NCBI RefSeq assembly: GCF_001643015.1
Contig: NZ_CP015622.1
Coordinates: 1,315,358 to 1,379,357 of the forward strand
DNA: 64,000 bases
Reading direction: 5' to 3'
DNA from: Corynebacterium crudilactis
GTDB lineage: Bacteria; Actinomycetota; Actinomycetes; Mycobacteriales; Mycobacteriaceae
Shown here: positions 6,896 through 14,830 of the stretch, piece after piece
How positions within the stretch are numbered: position 1 is the first letter of the stretch
Layout: each line of letters starts with the position of its first letter
Position numbers and translations under genes: made by a program
Notes under the pieces: model-generated
The model's input: the letters and a program-made list of their open reading frames with translations, nothing else
Database searches by the model: none
What the model was told of the DNA's origin: nothing

Positions 6896-9216
6896 GAGAT
6901 ATCCTCCTCGTCCGAGGCTGGCTGCACGGGCGCGGTACGTATCCGACCGACCTTCGGTTTGGGGGTCTCTGAGCGCTTGCCTGGTTCTGGTCCTGATCCT
7001 GGCTTGGGTGGAGCTTCGGTAACGGTGTCGGTTTGCGCCGGCGTGTCAGCTGCTGAACTGCGAGCTGTTCTCACCCGCCCGACGGGAGCAGCTGGAGTCT
7101 CGGGTAGACGAAGCCGAGTCAGTTCGACCAGCGTGGCTTCTGTCTCCGAAGCACTCACCCCGTAGCGTTCGTGGCTGTGGAGATAGACAACCGAGGGGTC
7201 TTGTAGCGGTCGAGAGGGCGGCAGCGTCGAGACTGCGAACCAGTCCGTTCCCTGCCCCTGGTGCATGAGGTTGACGTAGGCGTGGTATTTAGGCAGAAGC
7301 TGGAAGTCCGCTGCTTCCAGCTTGTTGGTGGTCTTGGCTAGGTAGCTGGCATCGGCACCGTTTAGACCGAAGACGATCTTGCTTCTGGTGTTGGAGTCAA
7401 TGGCTGCTTGCATCGCTGGAGTCAGCTGGGAGCGATACTGGTTTGCCAAAGTGAAGGCTGCGCCTAGAGAGCGAGCCTGAGCTAGGGCGTCCGCCAGATC
7501 GCCGGGGATCCCGGAGATGAAATCGTGCACTTCGTCGATGTAGATGCCTACGATGTGCCGGCGCTCAGGTGGGTCGGATTGGCGAGCGAGGATACGAGCC
7601 CAGAGCTGACCTACCAGTAGCGAACCAAGTAACCTGGCTGCTTCAGCTCCGAGCAGGCCCTTGTTGAGCGAGAGCACCACGATCTTTTTCCTCGAGAATA
7701 AGTCCTCGAGATCGAACTTCGGTTTCGGTTGGCCAAGCATGGCTCGAAGCGTTGGGCGGAGGATGAGTTGGCGCAGTTTATTTAGTACCGGCGCAATTTC
7801 TTGGGCTTGTCGATCGGGTTTCTTGGCATCGTACTGCTCCCAGAAACTATCGACTCCTAGCGGATCGTTACTTCCCTTGAGTGCTTCTTTGCGAAAAGCT
7901 GGATTGGTTAGGAGCGGAGGAAGCCACAGCAAGTTGGCCTCGGGGATTCTGGCCAGTGTCAGGAGTGCAGCGCTTAGAACATCGGCTGTTCTGATTCCCC
8001 AGTTCTCATGGAACAGTGCCTCGAAGGTTGATAGGAGCGTATCGGCGGTAACGTGCTCTAATCTCTTTGGCCCAGCTAGCGGATTGAAACCGACCGGGCT
8101 GGTACTACTGGGATCGAGGATGACGACATCGCCGTGACGCTTTATCGGTACCCGAGACAAGACATCTGTAGCCAGATCACCTTTGGGGTCGATAACCAGC
8201 ACCCCTCTGCCGGCATTGATATCTTCCATAATGAGGTTGAGCATGACGGAGGATTTGCCGGAACCGGTGGGCCCGAGCAGATGGGTGTGAAAAGCGGCAT
8301 CTCGGATGGGAATGCCGATCATCTGGGTGTGCCCGGGGGCGGCTGCCTTAGCGAAAATGCGGTCCATCCGTCCGAGCGATGGTGGTGGCAGCATTCGTGG
8401 ATGGAGGTTACCGATGACGGGCATGGGAGGTTCACCAACTGGCCAACCGGACAGTCCGACCAGATCGTAGCTGCGTAGCCGCAGTGGCCAACGGCGGGGG
8501 AGCGATACTCGATTGAGATGGACTGGTGCTTCCCTCTCCAGTCGGATGCGAGACTCGGTTGTCTCGAGGACACGCAGCGCCCCGAGAACCTGATTGCCAA
8601 GATATCTGGCCCGAGCATCCCCCGCCCCAGCGATACCGACTCGCAGGTTGGCGTGGGCTCCATGGAGATCAGCTGAAGCCCGATACTGAGCTGTCTGTGC
8701 TGATAATTCCTTTGGCCTCCCTGTTGGTGGACCTAAGACCGCGCCGGCTAGTAATTCGAGCCAGCTTGGGGAGATAGGACGAGCATGGACCGGAGGCAGG
8801 ATGCGCCGGCCAACCAGGAGCTGAAGTGTCACCTCCTCACCCTTCTGAAGACGCGAAAGCGTGCCATAGAGACCCCGGATGGCTGCTACCACTCGCTCCG
8901 GTTGAGTTGAAAGAGTACCGTTGGTGATTTTGATCTTTCCAACGAACTCGACGTCTTCTCGAGGTCCAGCTTCCGTCTGGTGAACATCCAAATGGGTGGA
9001 CAACAAGCCGGTGATGGAACTGACCTTCGTCTCCGGTGCACCGACCAGCCAGCGGATACCGGCGGTAGTAGCCCGGAGCTCAATCACAACACTGCCGAGC
9101 ATGCCGTTAGAACATAGATGTTCAAACGCAGTGGCAGCGCCTGAGGGAGTAATCATCTCGGAAAAGAAGATTTCTTCCCAAAAAATCGGTGGGCGATTCG
9201 TAGTGAGCCGCTTCAT
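6892..9216 (-). CDS. VirD4/TraG-type conjugative coupling ATPase, 774 aa
   Basis: Links transfer DNA to a secretion channel and pumps it using ATP. Walker A is GPTGSGKSS near residue 315, followed by VLVIDPKGDLATD. Walker B is IYIDEVHDF near residue 560, followed by ARSLGAAFTLANQY, which is typical of the TraG/TraD AAA domain. The N-terminal 280 residues form a soluble domain with no clear membrane segment, and the tail is Pro/Thr-rich and probably disordered. Many actinobacterial elements carry this soluble type. It overlaps small genes on both sides by 4 bp. No VirB4/VirB6 channel genes are visible in the island. Confidence 0.88.
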   Translation of the reverse strand: MKRLTTNRPPIFWEEIFFSEMITPSGAATAFEHLCSNGMLGSVVIELRATTAGIRWLVGAPETKVSSITGLLSTHLDVHQTEAGPREDVEFVGKIKITNGTLSTQPERVVAAIRGLYGTLSRLQKGEEVTLQLLVGRRILPPVHARPISPSWLELLAGAVLGPPTGRPKELSAQTAQYRASADLHGAHANLRVGIAGAGDARARYLGNQVLGALRVLETTESRIRLEREAPVHLNRVSLPRRWPLRLRSYDLVGLSGWPVGEPPMPVIGNLHPRMLPPPSLGRMDRIFAKAAAPGHTQMIGIPIRDAAFHTHLLGPTGSGKSSVMLNLIMEDINAGRGVLVIDPKGDLATDVLSRVPIKRHGDVVILDPSSTSPVGFNPLAGPKRLEHVTADTLLSTFEALFHENWGIRTADVLSAALLTLARIPEANLLWLPPLLTNPAFRKEALKGSNDPLGVDSFWEQYDAKKPDRQAQEIAPVLNKLRQLILRPTLRAMLGQPKPKFDLEDLFSRKKIVVLSLNKGLLGAEAARLLGSLLVGQLWARILARQSDPPERRHIVGIYIDEVHDFISGIPGDLADALAQARSLGAAFTLANQYRSQLTPAMQAAIDSNTRSKIVFGLNGADASYLAKTTNKLEAADFQLLPKYHAYVNLMHQGQGTDWFAVSTLPPSRPLQDPSVVYLHSHERYGVSASETEATLVELTRLRLPETPAAPVGRVRTARSSAADTPAQTDTVTEAPPKPGSGPEPGKRSETPKPKVGRIRTAPVQPASDEEDIS

Positions 9217-9419
9217 GATGAGTCTCCTTTCTTGGATTTGGTGTGGCGGGCCTGGCGTTTGGTCTTGGGCTTCTGAGCCTTGGCTTGGTGGATAGTCTCG
9301 GCGATCAGCACGAGTGCTTTGGCGAACTCATCGGGGTCAACTGCCGGTGTCCACTGTGGGGCGAGGTAGTGAGCCTGGCCGGTAGAATAGTCCGGTTGCT
9401 TAGCTGGTGAGGCAGTCAT
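9213..9419 (-). CDS. Small hypothetical protein, 68 aa
   Basis: A GGGGAGGAG ribosome site lies 4 bases before the ATG, and the stop overlaps the coupling ATPase start by 4 bp (ATGA). The first half holds a WTPAVDPDEFAKALVLIAET helix, and the C-terminus is very basic (KPKTKRQARHTKSKK). Family not recognised. Tight coupling to the ATPase suggests an accessory of the transfer complex, possibly a DNA-binding partner. Confidence 0.62.
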   Translation of the reverse strand: MTASPAKQPDYSTGQAHYLAPQWTPAVDPDEFAKALVLIAETIHQAKAQKPKTKRQARHTKSKKGDSS

Positions 9420-9453
9420 CGGACTCCTCCCCGGTGGCGATGCTGGAGGCGGC

Positions 9454-9651
9454 CTACCAGTTCTGTCTCTGACGCAGCCACCAGATAACGCTCACAACTC
9501 CGGTGACAATAACGGCGATGAGTAGCACCCAAGGCCAGATCGCAAGGATCAGCTCCAAACTGATCTGGAGACAAATGACGCCGCCGAGTATGAGTGCGCT
9601 CCCACGGAAGAACCTCGCCGGCCATGAGCTTGGATTGGAATTGGTGGGCAT
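9454..9651 (-). CDS. Small membrane protein, 65 aa
   Basis: Two hydrophobic stretches (residues about 17-36 and 39-57) separated by W-P, ending in WWLRQRQNW. GAGAGGTG lies 6 bases before the ATG. A longer overlapping frame (9416-9667) exists but encodes Arg/His-rich sequence with no such features. The protein is probably a bitopic or hairpin inner-membrane component of the mobilisation module. The exact role is unknown. Confidence 0.6.
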   Translation of the reverse strand: MPTNSNPSSWPARFFRGSALILGGVICLQISLELILAIWPWVLLIAVIVTGVVSVIWWLRQRQNW

Positions 9652-9663
9652 GCTTTACACCTC

Positions 9664-10314
9664 TCATGACTGATCTCCGGTTTGAGACCGAACCTCAAGT
9701 TGGTCGCTGGGGACTTCAAAACCCCAGCGCGCGAGCGAGATGGTGGCATCGACCTCGTTACCCCAAACATCCCAGTGGGCGCGAGACGGTGCCCTGCGCC
9801 GGGCAAACAGCTCCAGGAACCGGCCCTCACCCGCCAGGCGCTCGACAATGTGATGGACTTCTTCAGGTTTATGCGAGTGCTCCTGAAGTGGATGGAAGCC
9901 CCAGTTGGGCTGGGAGCGGAAGGCGACCTTGGTGCCTTTACCTCGTACTCCGAGAAGTAGGAGCTCGCCGGCGTTACGGAAGGTGTTACCGAGCGTGAAG
10001 CGCGGCTTGGCCCAGAAATAAAAACTGGTGTAGCGAAAACCCCAGGATTCAAGAACCCTGAGGCCATCGGGCACGGTGGCGTTGGTGACCCAGAGGAAGC
10101 AGAAGGAGTTATCAGATGCGATTTCTCTAATTCCCGCACCCATGGCGCAGATGCGGTCGGTGGTCATAAGTTCATAGTGCTGGGAGGCTCCATATTTGCC
10201 CTTTTGCGACGGCACCCATGGCGGGTCGGCGTAGATCGCGGTGTAGGTCCCAGCTGCTGGGGTAGGTGGCGGAACGCTGGCGGCAGAGCCCTGGTGGTTG
10301 GTGTTGATAGTCAT
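9664..10314 (-). CDS. MT-A70 family DNA adenine methyltransferase, 216 aa
   Basis: Transfers a methyl group from S-adenosylmethionine to N6 of adenine in DNA. The catalytic motif DPPW is at residues 30-33. Downstream are the family's SFCFLWVTNA strand, WGFRYTSFYFWAKPRF and the late GRFLELFARR segment that contributes to cofactor binding. The first 20 residues are Pro/Ala-rich. No cognate restriction gene is adjacent, so it is solitary within the mobilisation operon. It may protect the element against host restriction alongside the ArdA-like proteins. A CAAAGGAG ribosome site precedes the ATG. Confidence 0.85.
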   Translation of the reverse strand: MTINTNHQGSAASVPPPTPAAGTYTAIYADPPWVPSQKGKYGASQHYELMTTDRICAMGAGIREIASDNSFCFLWVTNATVPDGLRVLESWGFRYTSFYFWAKPRFTLGNTFRNAGELLLLGVRGKGTKVAFRSQPNWGFHPLQEHSHKPEEVHHIVERLAGEGRFLELFARRRAPSRAHWDVWGNEVDATISLARWGFEVPSDQLEVRSQTGDQS

Positions 10315-10649
10315 GATTCGATCTCCTTTGAGGAAGAGGGGTTAGTGGTTCGTGAGCGTGGAGCAGGTCGCAGGAAATCTCCTGGTTGGCTGGCTCTGGC
10401 CCTATTACCCGATAAACGGTGTGGAATTAAAAGATGTGGAAAAATGTCGCTGCGCTCGATCCGACACCGCCAGACCCTTAAGAAGTGGTCAAAGTGGTGC
10501 CGGCTAGCTACCGGTGTGGAATTAACAACGATGCAGCGCTGAGAGGATTTAACAGATGTGAAAGAGGTTGGGATTGTCAAGGGATAAGCGAATGTCATCG
10601 CTGGTGTGCCTATGATCTGAGCCTCGGTAATCGCCGGCAATCCCCTCAC
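10311..10649 (-). CDS. Doubtful hypothetical protein, 112 aa
   Basis: A GTG-started frame overlapping the upstream stop (GTGA) and the methyltransferase start (ATGA), with AAGGA 5 bases upstream. The position favours a gene. The sequence does not: no hydrophobic core pattern, and a Ser/Arg/Pro-rich end (RSRTTNPSSSKEIES). The region also contains a 14-bp direct repeat (CGGTGTGGAATTAA at 10417 and 10512), so it may be a regulatory or transfer-origin spacer rather than coding. Confidence 0.3.
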   Translation of the reverse strand: MRGLPAITEAQIIGTPAMTFAYPLTIPTSFTSVKSSQRCIVVNSTPVASRHHFDHFLRVWRCRIERSDIFPHLLIPHRLSGNRARASQPGDFLRPAPRSRTTNPSSSKEIES

Positions 10650-10969
10650 CTTTTTCCTTGGCCTGGCCCGTGCTGATCGTCATCCCAGATCCCATCGTCT
10701 GGGTGGTTGAACAGGTAGTTGTAACTGTGGCCCACCTCATCAATTTTCCGACGGGCTTCGAGGTAGTCCTGAAACAGCTCGAACGAGGGATTGGAGGGCG
10801 TCTCTTGCCTTGATTCTCTGGGCGTGTCTTCGAGCAACATGAGGCCGCAGATCCCGAAATAGACCGCGAATACCCCGAGAGCGAGAGCAAGAAGAGGCCG
10901 GTGATTGACCCCTGCTAGAACCGCTGGGATGAAACAGGTGTAGGCGAGGAGGAATAGAAACCGGCTCAT
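10646..10969 (-). CDS. Small membrane protein, 107 aa
   Basis: Two hydrophobic segments at residues about 4-22 and 27-47 (FLFLLAYTCFIPAVLAG and LLALALGVFAVYFGICGLML), then a soluble acidic tail with an FELFQDYLEARRKIDEV helix. The start overlaps the upstream stop by 4 bp. Family not recognised. As a two-helix membrane protein in a conjugation-type operon it could anchor part of the transfer apparatus. Confidence 0.6.
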   Translation of the reverse strand: MSRFLFLLAYTCFIPAVLAGVNHRPLLALALGVFAVYFGICGLMLLEDTPRESRQETPSNPSFELFQDYLEARRKIDEVGHSYNYLFNHPDDGIWDDDQHGPGQGKR

Positions 10970-11271
10970 TTGAATCGCCGCCCTGAAACCCGATTGGCTG
11001 CGGACTGGGCGTAGTTGGCAATGATGGGCTCGATGTAGCGCGCTACCTCAGGGGTGCGCTCGCAGTGCTCCTTTGCTCGACTGACCAGTGCGGCGGTGTG
11101 GTTCATTGCCTGATCAGCCAATGCGGCTTGGGAGTAATCCTCGAACATCTCAAGCTCTGCTTGAGACTTAATCTTGGCGGCTTCTAACCGAGTCTGGTGA
11201 TCGAGTGCTTCGAATGGGTTGGTGGTTGCAACCTGACGGTTACTGCTAAAGAACGGTACGAGGTTAGACAT
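10966..11271 (-). CDS. Hypothetical helical protein, 101 aa, first gene of the mobilisation operon
   Basis: Mostly helical and soluble (LDHQTRLEAAKIKSQAELEM...), with no signal or membrane segment. AAAGGAAG lies about 6 bases before the ATG. It is the promoter-proximal gene of a minus-strand operon that runs through the membrane proteins, methyltransferase and coupling ATPase. Family not recognised. Confidence 0.62.
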   Translation of the reverse strand: MSNLVPFFSSNRQVATTNPFEALDHQTRLEAAKIKSQAELEMFEDYSQAALADQAMNHTAALVSRAKEHCERTPEVARYIEPIIANYAQSAANRVSGRRFK

Positions 11272-11354
11272 GTCTAGCTTCCTTTCTGAAGTTGGGAGGT
11301 TGGTTTCCTCCCTGTCTGAATAAGAAGTTATTTGCCCGCCGGGTTACTGCGTGA

Positions 11355-11392
11355 AAAGTGGAACAAAGTTGGAATACTCTAGAAAGTTGGAA
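11355..11392. promoter_or_regulatory. Repeated AAAGTTGGAA boxes in a divergent intergenic region
   Basis: AAAGTTGGAA occurs at 11365-11374 and 11383-11392 (18 bp start to start), with a related AAAGTGGAA at 11355. They lie between the divergent genes at 11271 (minus) and 11433 (plus) and look like an operator controlling the mobilisation operon, the plus-strand gene, or both. Confidence 0.4.
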
Positions 11393-11432
11393 CGGATATA
11401 AGTTGCTTATTGGCACATAGGAGCTCGTGGTA

Positions 11433-12371
11433 ATGGAATATTTCAGTAGCGTTGATCTCCTCTCTGATCTGGAGTTACTTCGGAAAAACGAAGGAGCGAC
11501 CGCCTCGAGGATGGCGATCGCTGGTGCTGTGAGTATGGCTCTAGGGGACCCTGATGAGGATGCCCAAATTAAAGTAGAGAGATTGATCTCTGCCATTCAA
11601 TCGTTAGACAGAAATCAGGCAGAAGTGTTGATGTTTGCTTTCGGGCTCTCACCAGAGACTGCTGGGGCTAAGAATCTAAAGGCTCGACGAGAGATTTACG
11701 GAGCTCGGGTTCAAAGAGGAATCGACACAGTAGCGGCGCGAGAAAAACCGGCGCTAGAGCAACTCCGGATTCAGCTCCTAACGGGTTGGTATCCTGCTTC
11801 TCCAATACCCGGTCGAGTGCCGGAGCTCCACAACAGCGTCATTAACGAATATGTCTCGGTGACAACTATCGTTGCTGACGGCCGTTGGATGGAGTCACGC
11901 CACCAGTACAGAATGCTGGCGCTTTTTGATAAGGCAGACTACTACGCAATCTCAACCAGTTATCCAATGCAAACGACCAGCTACAACGGGTGGAGATCAG
12001 AACAATGGCAGACTGAAGGCGGGTTCCAATTAAGGTTCTTTCCTCCAGAGCCAATGAGGCGTGGAAATTTCTATGATCTACAGTTCAAATTGGAGGCTCC
12101 GCCCGGCGATCCAGATGATTTAGGTGCAGTGCAGGTGATCTCTGAAGAGAGTTTGGCGTTTCATGAGCGAACCTTGCAATCCAAGTTCGAGGTTGTTTTC
12201 GTGGGGAGAAAGCCTGAACTCGTCTTCCGGTACCGTGGCCTGACCTCGACGGAACGCCCCGGTCGACCACGCTCCGATAATATTATTGATTTCGAGGAAC
12301 GAACCTCAGTGGTGGCTCAGTTCCACGATTTATATGGCGGGCTCTTTGCTGGATTGGCATGGAAGTGGTGA
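11433..12371 (+). CDS. Hypothetical protein with a possible sigma-like N-terminal helical domain, 312 aa
   Basis: Residues about 55-110 (SLDRNQAEVLMFAFGLSPET, ARREIYGARV, GIDTVAAREKPALEQL) resemble a helical domain I associate with actinobacterial proteins that also contain an R-x-x-YG...DTV-x-RRE-x-A pattern. The remainder is beta-rich and unrecognised. It is divergent from the mobilisation operon across an intergenic region with repeated boxes, so a regulatory role is possible. I prefer the ATG at 11433 (AGGAG 9 bases upstream) over the GTG at 11427. Confidence 0.55.
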   Translation: MEYFSSVDLLSDLELLRKNEGATASRMAIAGAVSMALGDPDEDAQIKVERLISAIQSLDRNQAEVLMFAFGLSPETAGAKNLKARREIYGARVQRGIDTVAAREKPALEQLRIQLLTGWYPASPIPGRVPELHNSVINEYVSVTTIVADGRWMESRHQYRMLALFDKADYYAISTSYPMQTTSYNGWRSEQWQTEGGFQLRFFPPEPMRRGNFYDLQFKLEAPPGDPDDLGAVQVISEESLAFHERTLQSKFEVVFVGRKPELVFRYRGLTSTERPGRPRSDNIIDFEERTSVVAQFHDLYGGLFAGLAWKW

Positions 12372-12414
12372 CCCTGCAAAAAGCAGTGACTTGGTAAAGA
12401 CCCTAGTTGCGAGG

Positions 12415-12682
12415 CTATATAGCCTGGCGTTTGAGCTTTGTGAGGCACTCTTCGTAGAGGTCTATAGCTTTCCGCGTGTCTGGAAAGCTGGGCGCTCTGG
12501 GCGACGCGTTCAACTTCATCAGGGCTGTGATGTTCGACTAGATAATCGAGAGTCTGAAGCACTCTAGCGCTATCTGACTTGTCAGCTTTAGCCATTTCAA
12601 GTTGTCCGAATCCGCTACCTAGCTTGGCGTCTAGTTTCACTGTTGCTGCGGAAATATTATTTAGTTGTTCGTCGTTCGTCAC
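12415..12682 (-). pseudogene. Frameshifted small gene, about 89 codons
   Basis: From a GTG at 12682 the frame gives a plausible helical protein (MTNDEQLNNISAATVKLDAK ... VERVAQSAQLS), then degenerates into Pro/His-rich sequence. From the same point the adjacent frame continues well as FPDTRKAIDLYEECLTKLKR and QAI, then stops at 12415. A single-base shift near CAGCTTTCCAG (about 12480) would join them. Family not recognised. Confidence 0.45.
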
Positions 12683-12743
12683 TCTTCATTATGAGGCAAG
12701 GCTAGATCCGGGGAAAGAGTGAAAGCTACGTCACTTACCTTTC

Positions 12744-13028
12744 TCACCACACTTGAGCCCACTGCCTCCGATAAATCGCGCCGCCTCCGGTTTTAGCGGA
12801 GAGTTCTCGGGCCTCTTCTTCGGTGGCGAGATCTTCGGACCATGTTCCACAGCTTCTGTCGAAAAAGATCCAGTCTACGTAGCCATCGAGGTCGGGGCCG
12901 TGGGTGAAATCACTCATGTCGAAAACCATATCCGCGTAGACAGAGCGCCTGGCGGAGTTCATGCCCACTGGATTGGGCAGTGAGGTATTCGGCTGATGCG
13001 TTGCATAGGGTAGTGCGGTTTCGAACAC
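12744..13028 (-). CDS. Hypothetical protein, up to 94 aa
   Basis: The frame begins at a GTG without a strong ribosome site. An internal Met (residue 23, MNSARRSVYAD) is an alternative start. The C-terminal part (YVDWIFFDRSCGTWSEDLAT ... GGGAIYRRQWAQVW) reads like a compact alpha/beta protein. Convergent with nothing and upstream of hsdM on the opposite strand. Family not recognised. Confidence 0.4.
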   Translation of the reverse strand: MFETALPYATHQPNTSLPNPVGMNSARRSVYADMVFDMSDFTHGPDLDGYVDWIFFDRSCGTWSEDLATEEEARELSAKTGGGAIYRRQWAQVW

Positions 13029-13261
13029 CGGTGTTACTACTTTGGTACTTCCAGTCAGGGCGTGTCTTCTATAAAATACCAGGTCATGTCATAATATAAG
13101 CCATATGGCCCATCGATAACGGCTCACGAGTTTCTAGAACGTCACCCACTGAATGTCTGGCCAAAAGACTACGGTGCAAGTTGACCTCTAGGAGGACGTG
13201 AGTCGCCACCTTGGGCTTGCAAAAATAACGTGCCTTACTTGGCGCAGGAGATTAAGAGAAA

Positions 13262-14830
13262 GTGATTCCCAAAGTGAAAGAAGCACAACGCGCAGAGCTG
13301 CATAAGACAATCTGGCGGATAGCCAATGACCTGCGTGGCAGTGTGGATGGATGGGACTTCAAGTCCTACGTCCTGGGGATGTTGTTCTACCGATACATTT
13401 CCGAAAACCTGGCCGAGTACCTTAACCGCCAGGAACGGGCTGCGGGAGCTCCAGACTTTAGTTTTGCCGATCTCACCGATGAGCAGGCGGAGTTTGGCCG
13501 CGAGACTACCGTGGCGGAGAAGGGTTTCTTTATTCTCCCTTCTGAACTGTTCGAGAACGTCCGTATCAAGGCGAGGAAGAACGAAAACCTCAACGAGACC
13601 CTCGAAGCAGTCTTCAAGAACATTGAAGGTTCAGCTGTCGGCACCGATAGTGAGGACGACCTCAAGGGTCTGTTTGATGACCTTGATGTCAACAGCAGCC
13701 GTATTGGAAATACTGTCACGAAGCGAAACGCCACGTTGGTAAAGCTATTGGAGGCTATTGGAGACCTGCCGCTAGGTGACTTCGAGGACAACACCATCGA
13801 TATCTTCGGCGACGCCTACGAGTACCTGATGGGCATGTATGCATCCTCAGCTGGCAAATCCGGTGGAGAATACTACACTCCTCAAGAGGTCGCAGAGCTT
13901 CTCGCACGCATCACGGTGGTCGGGAAGACCAGCGTCAACAAGGTCTATGACCCAGCGGTGGGTTCTGGCTCCTTGCTCCTGAAATTCGACAAGATTCTCG
14001 GCAAGGACGGCGTTCGCCAAGGATACTACGGTCAGGAGATCAACCTGACCACCTACAACCTTGCGCGCATCAACATGTTCCTGCACAACATCAACTACGA
14101 GAAATTTGATATCGCGCTAGGCGACACCCTGATTGACCCAGCTCATTGGGATGATGAACCGTTCGAGGCGATCGTATCCAACCCTCCCTACTCTATTAAG
14201 TGGGAGGGAGATGCCAATCCTTTGTTGATTAATGATCCACGTTTTTCGCCAGCCGGTGTGCTTGCCCCGAAGTCGAAGGCTGATTTGGCCTTTACGATGC
14301 ATATCCTGTCTTGGCTTGCGGTCAACGGCACAGCAGCGATCGTTGAGTTCCCCGGCGTCCTCTACCGTGGTGGTGCAGAAAAGAAGATCCGCAAATATCT
14401 CATCGACAACAACTACGTTGATGCAGTGATTCAGCTACCACCGGACCTGTTCTTCGGTACGACCATCGGCACCTGCATTATCGTTCTGAAGAAGTCCAAG
14501 ACGGATAATTCCGTGCTCTTCATCGATGGATCAGCGGAATTCAAGCGATCCGGAAACAAGAACAAGCTCACCCAGGAGAACCAGGATAAGATCCTAAACT
14601 CTTTCACCGAGCGTGAGGATGTCGACCACTTCGCCAAGGTGATCTCGAACGAGGAAATTGCTACCAACGACTATAATATCGCTGTTTCCTCCTATGTCGT
14701 TGCAGAAGACACCCGGGAAGTCGTCAATATTCAGGAACTAAACGCAGAAATCGAGCAGATTGTTGTTCGACAGTCTGAATTGCGTCGATCTATTGATGTG
14801 ATTGTAGATGGTTTGGAGGGATCTAAGTGA
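13262..14830 (+). CDS. hsdM: Type I restriction-modification methyltransferase subunit HsdM, 522 aa
   Basis: Methylates N6 of adenine in the bipartite target chosen by HsdS, and is also part of the restriction complex. The N-terminal HsdM helical domain (LRGSVDGWDFKSYVLGMLFY) is followed by AdoMet motif I DPAVGSGSLLL near residue 230 and catalytic NPPY near residue 308. GEYYTPQEVAELL, typical of HsdM, lies near residue 200. The GTG start has AGGAG about 11 bases upstream, and a GTG four codons in is an alternative. It is the first gene of a defence operon and overlaps hsdS by 4 bp. Confidence 0.96.
   Translation: MIPKVKEAQRAELHKTIWRIANDLRGSVDGWDFKSYVLGMLFYRYISENLAEYLNRQERAAGAPDFSFADLTDEQAEFGRETTVAEKGFFILPSELFENVRIKARKNENLNETLEAVFKNIEGSAVGTDSEDDLKGLFDDLDVNSSRIGNTVTKRNATLVKLLEAIGDLPLGDFEDNTIDIFGDAYEYLMGMYASSAGKSGGEYYTPQEVAELLARITVVGKTSVNKVYDPAVGSGSLLLKFDKILGKDGVRQGYYGQEINLTTYNLARINMFLHNINYEKFDIALGDTLIDPAHWDDEPFEAIVSNPPYSIKWEGDANPLLINDPRFSPAGVLAPKSKADLAFTMHILSWLAVNGTAAIVEFPGVLYRGGAEKKIRKYLIDNNYVDAVIQLPPDLFFGTTIGTCIIVLKKSKTDNSVLFIDGSAEFKRSGNKNKLTQENQDKILNSFTEREDVDHFAKVISNEEIATNDYNIAVSSYVVAEDTREVVNIQELNAEIEQIVVRQSELRRSIDVIVDGLEGSK

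Noticed and set aside
9416..9667. 83-codon frame overlapping both neighbours by 4 bp in the mobilisation module
   Set aside because: It encodes Arg/His-rich sequence, whereas the overlapping 65-aa membrane protein has a good ribosome site and clear helices.
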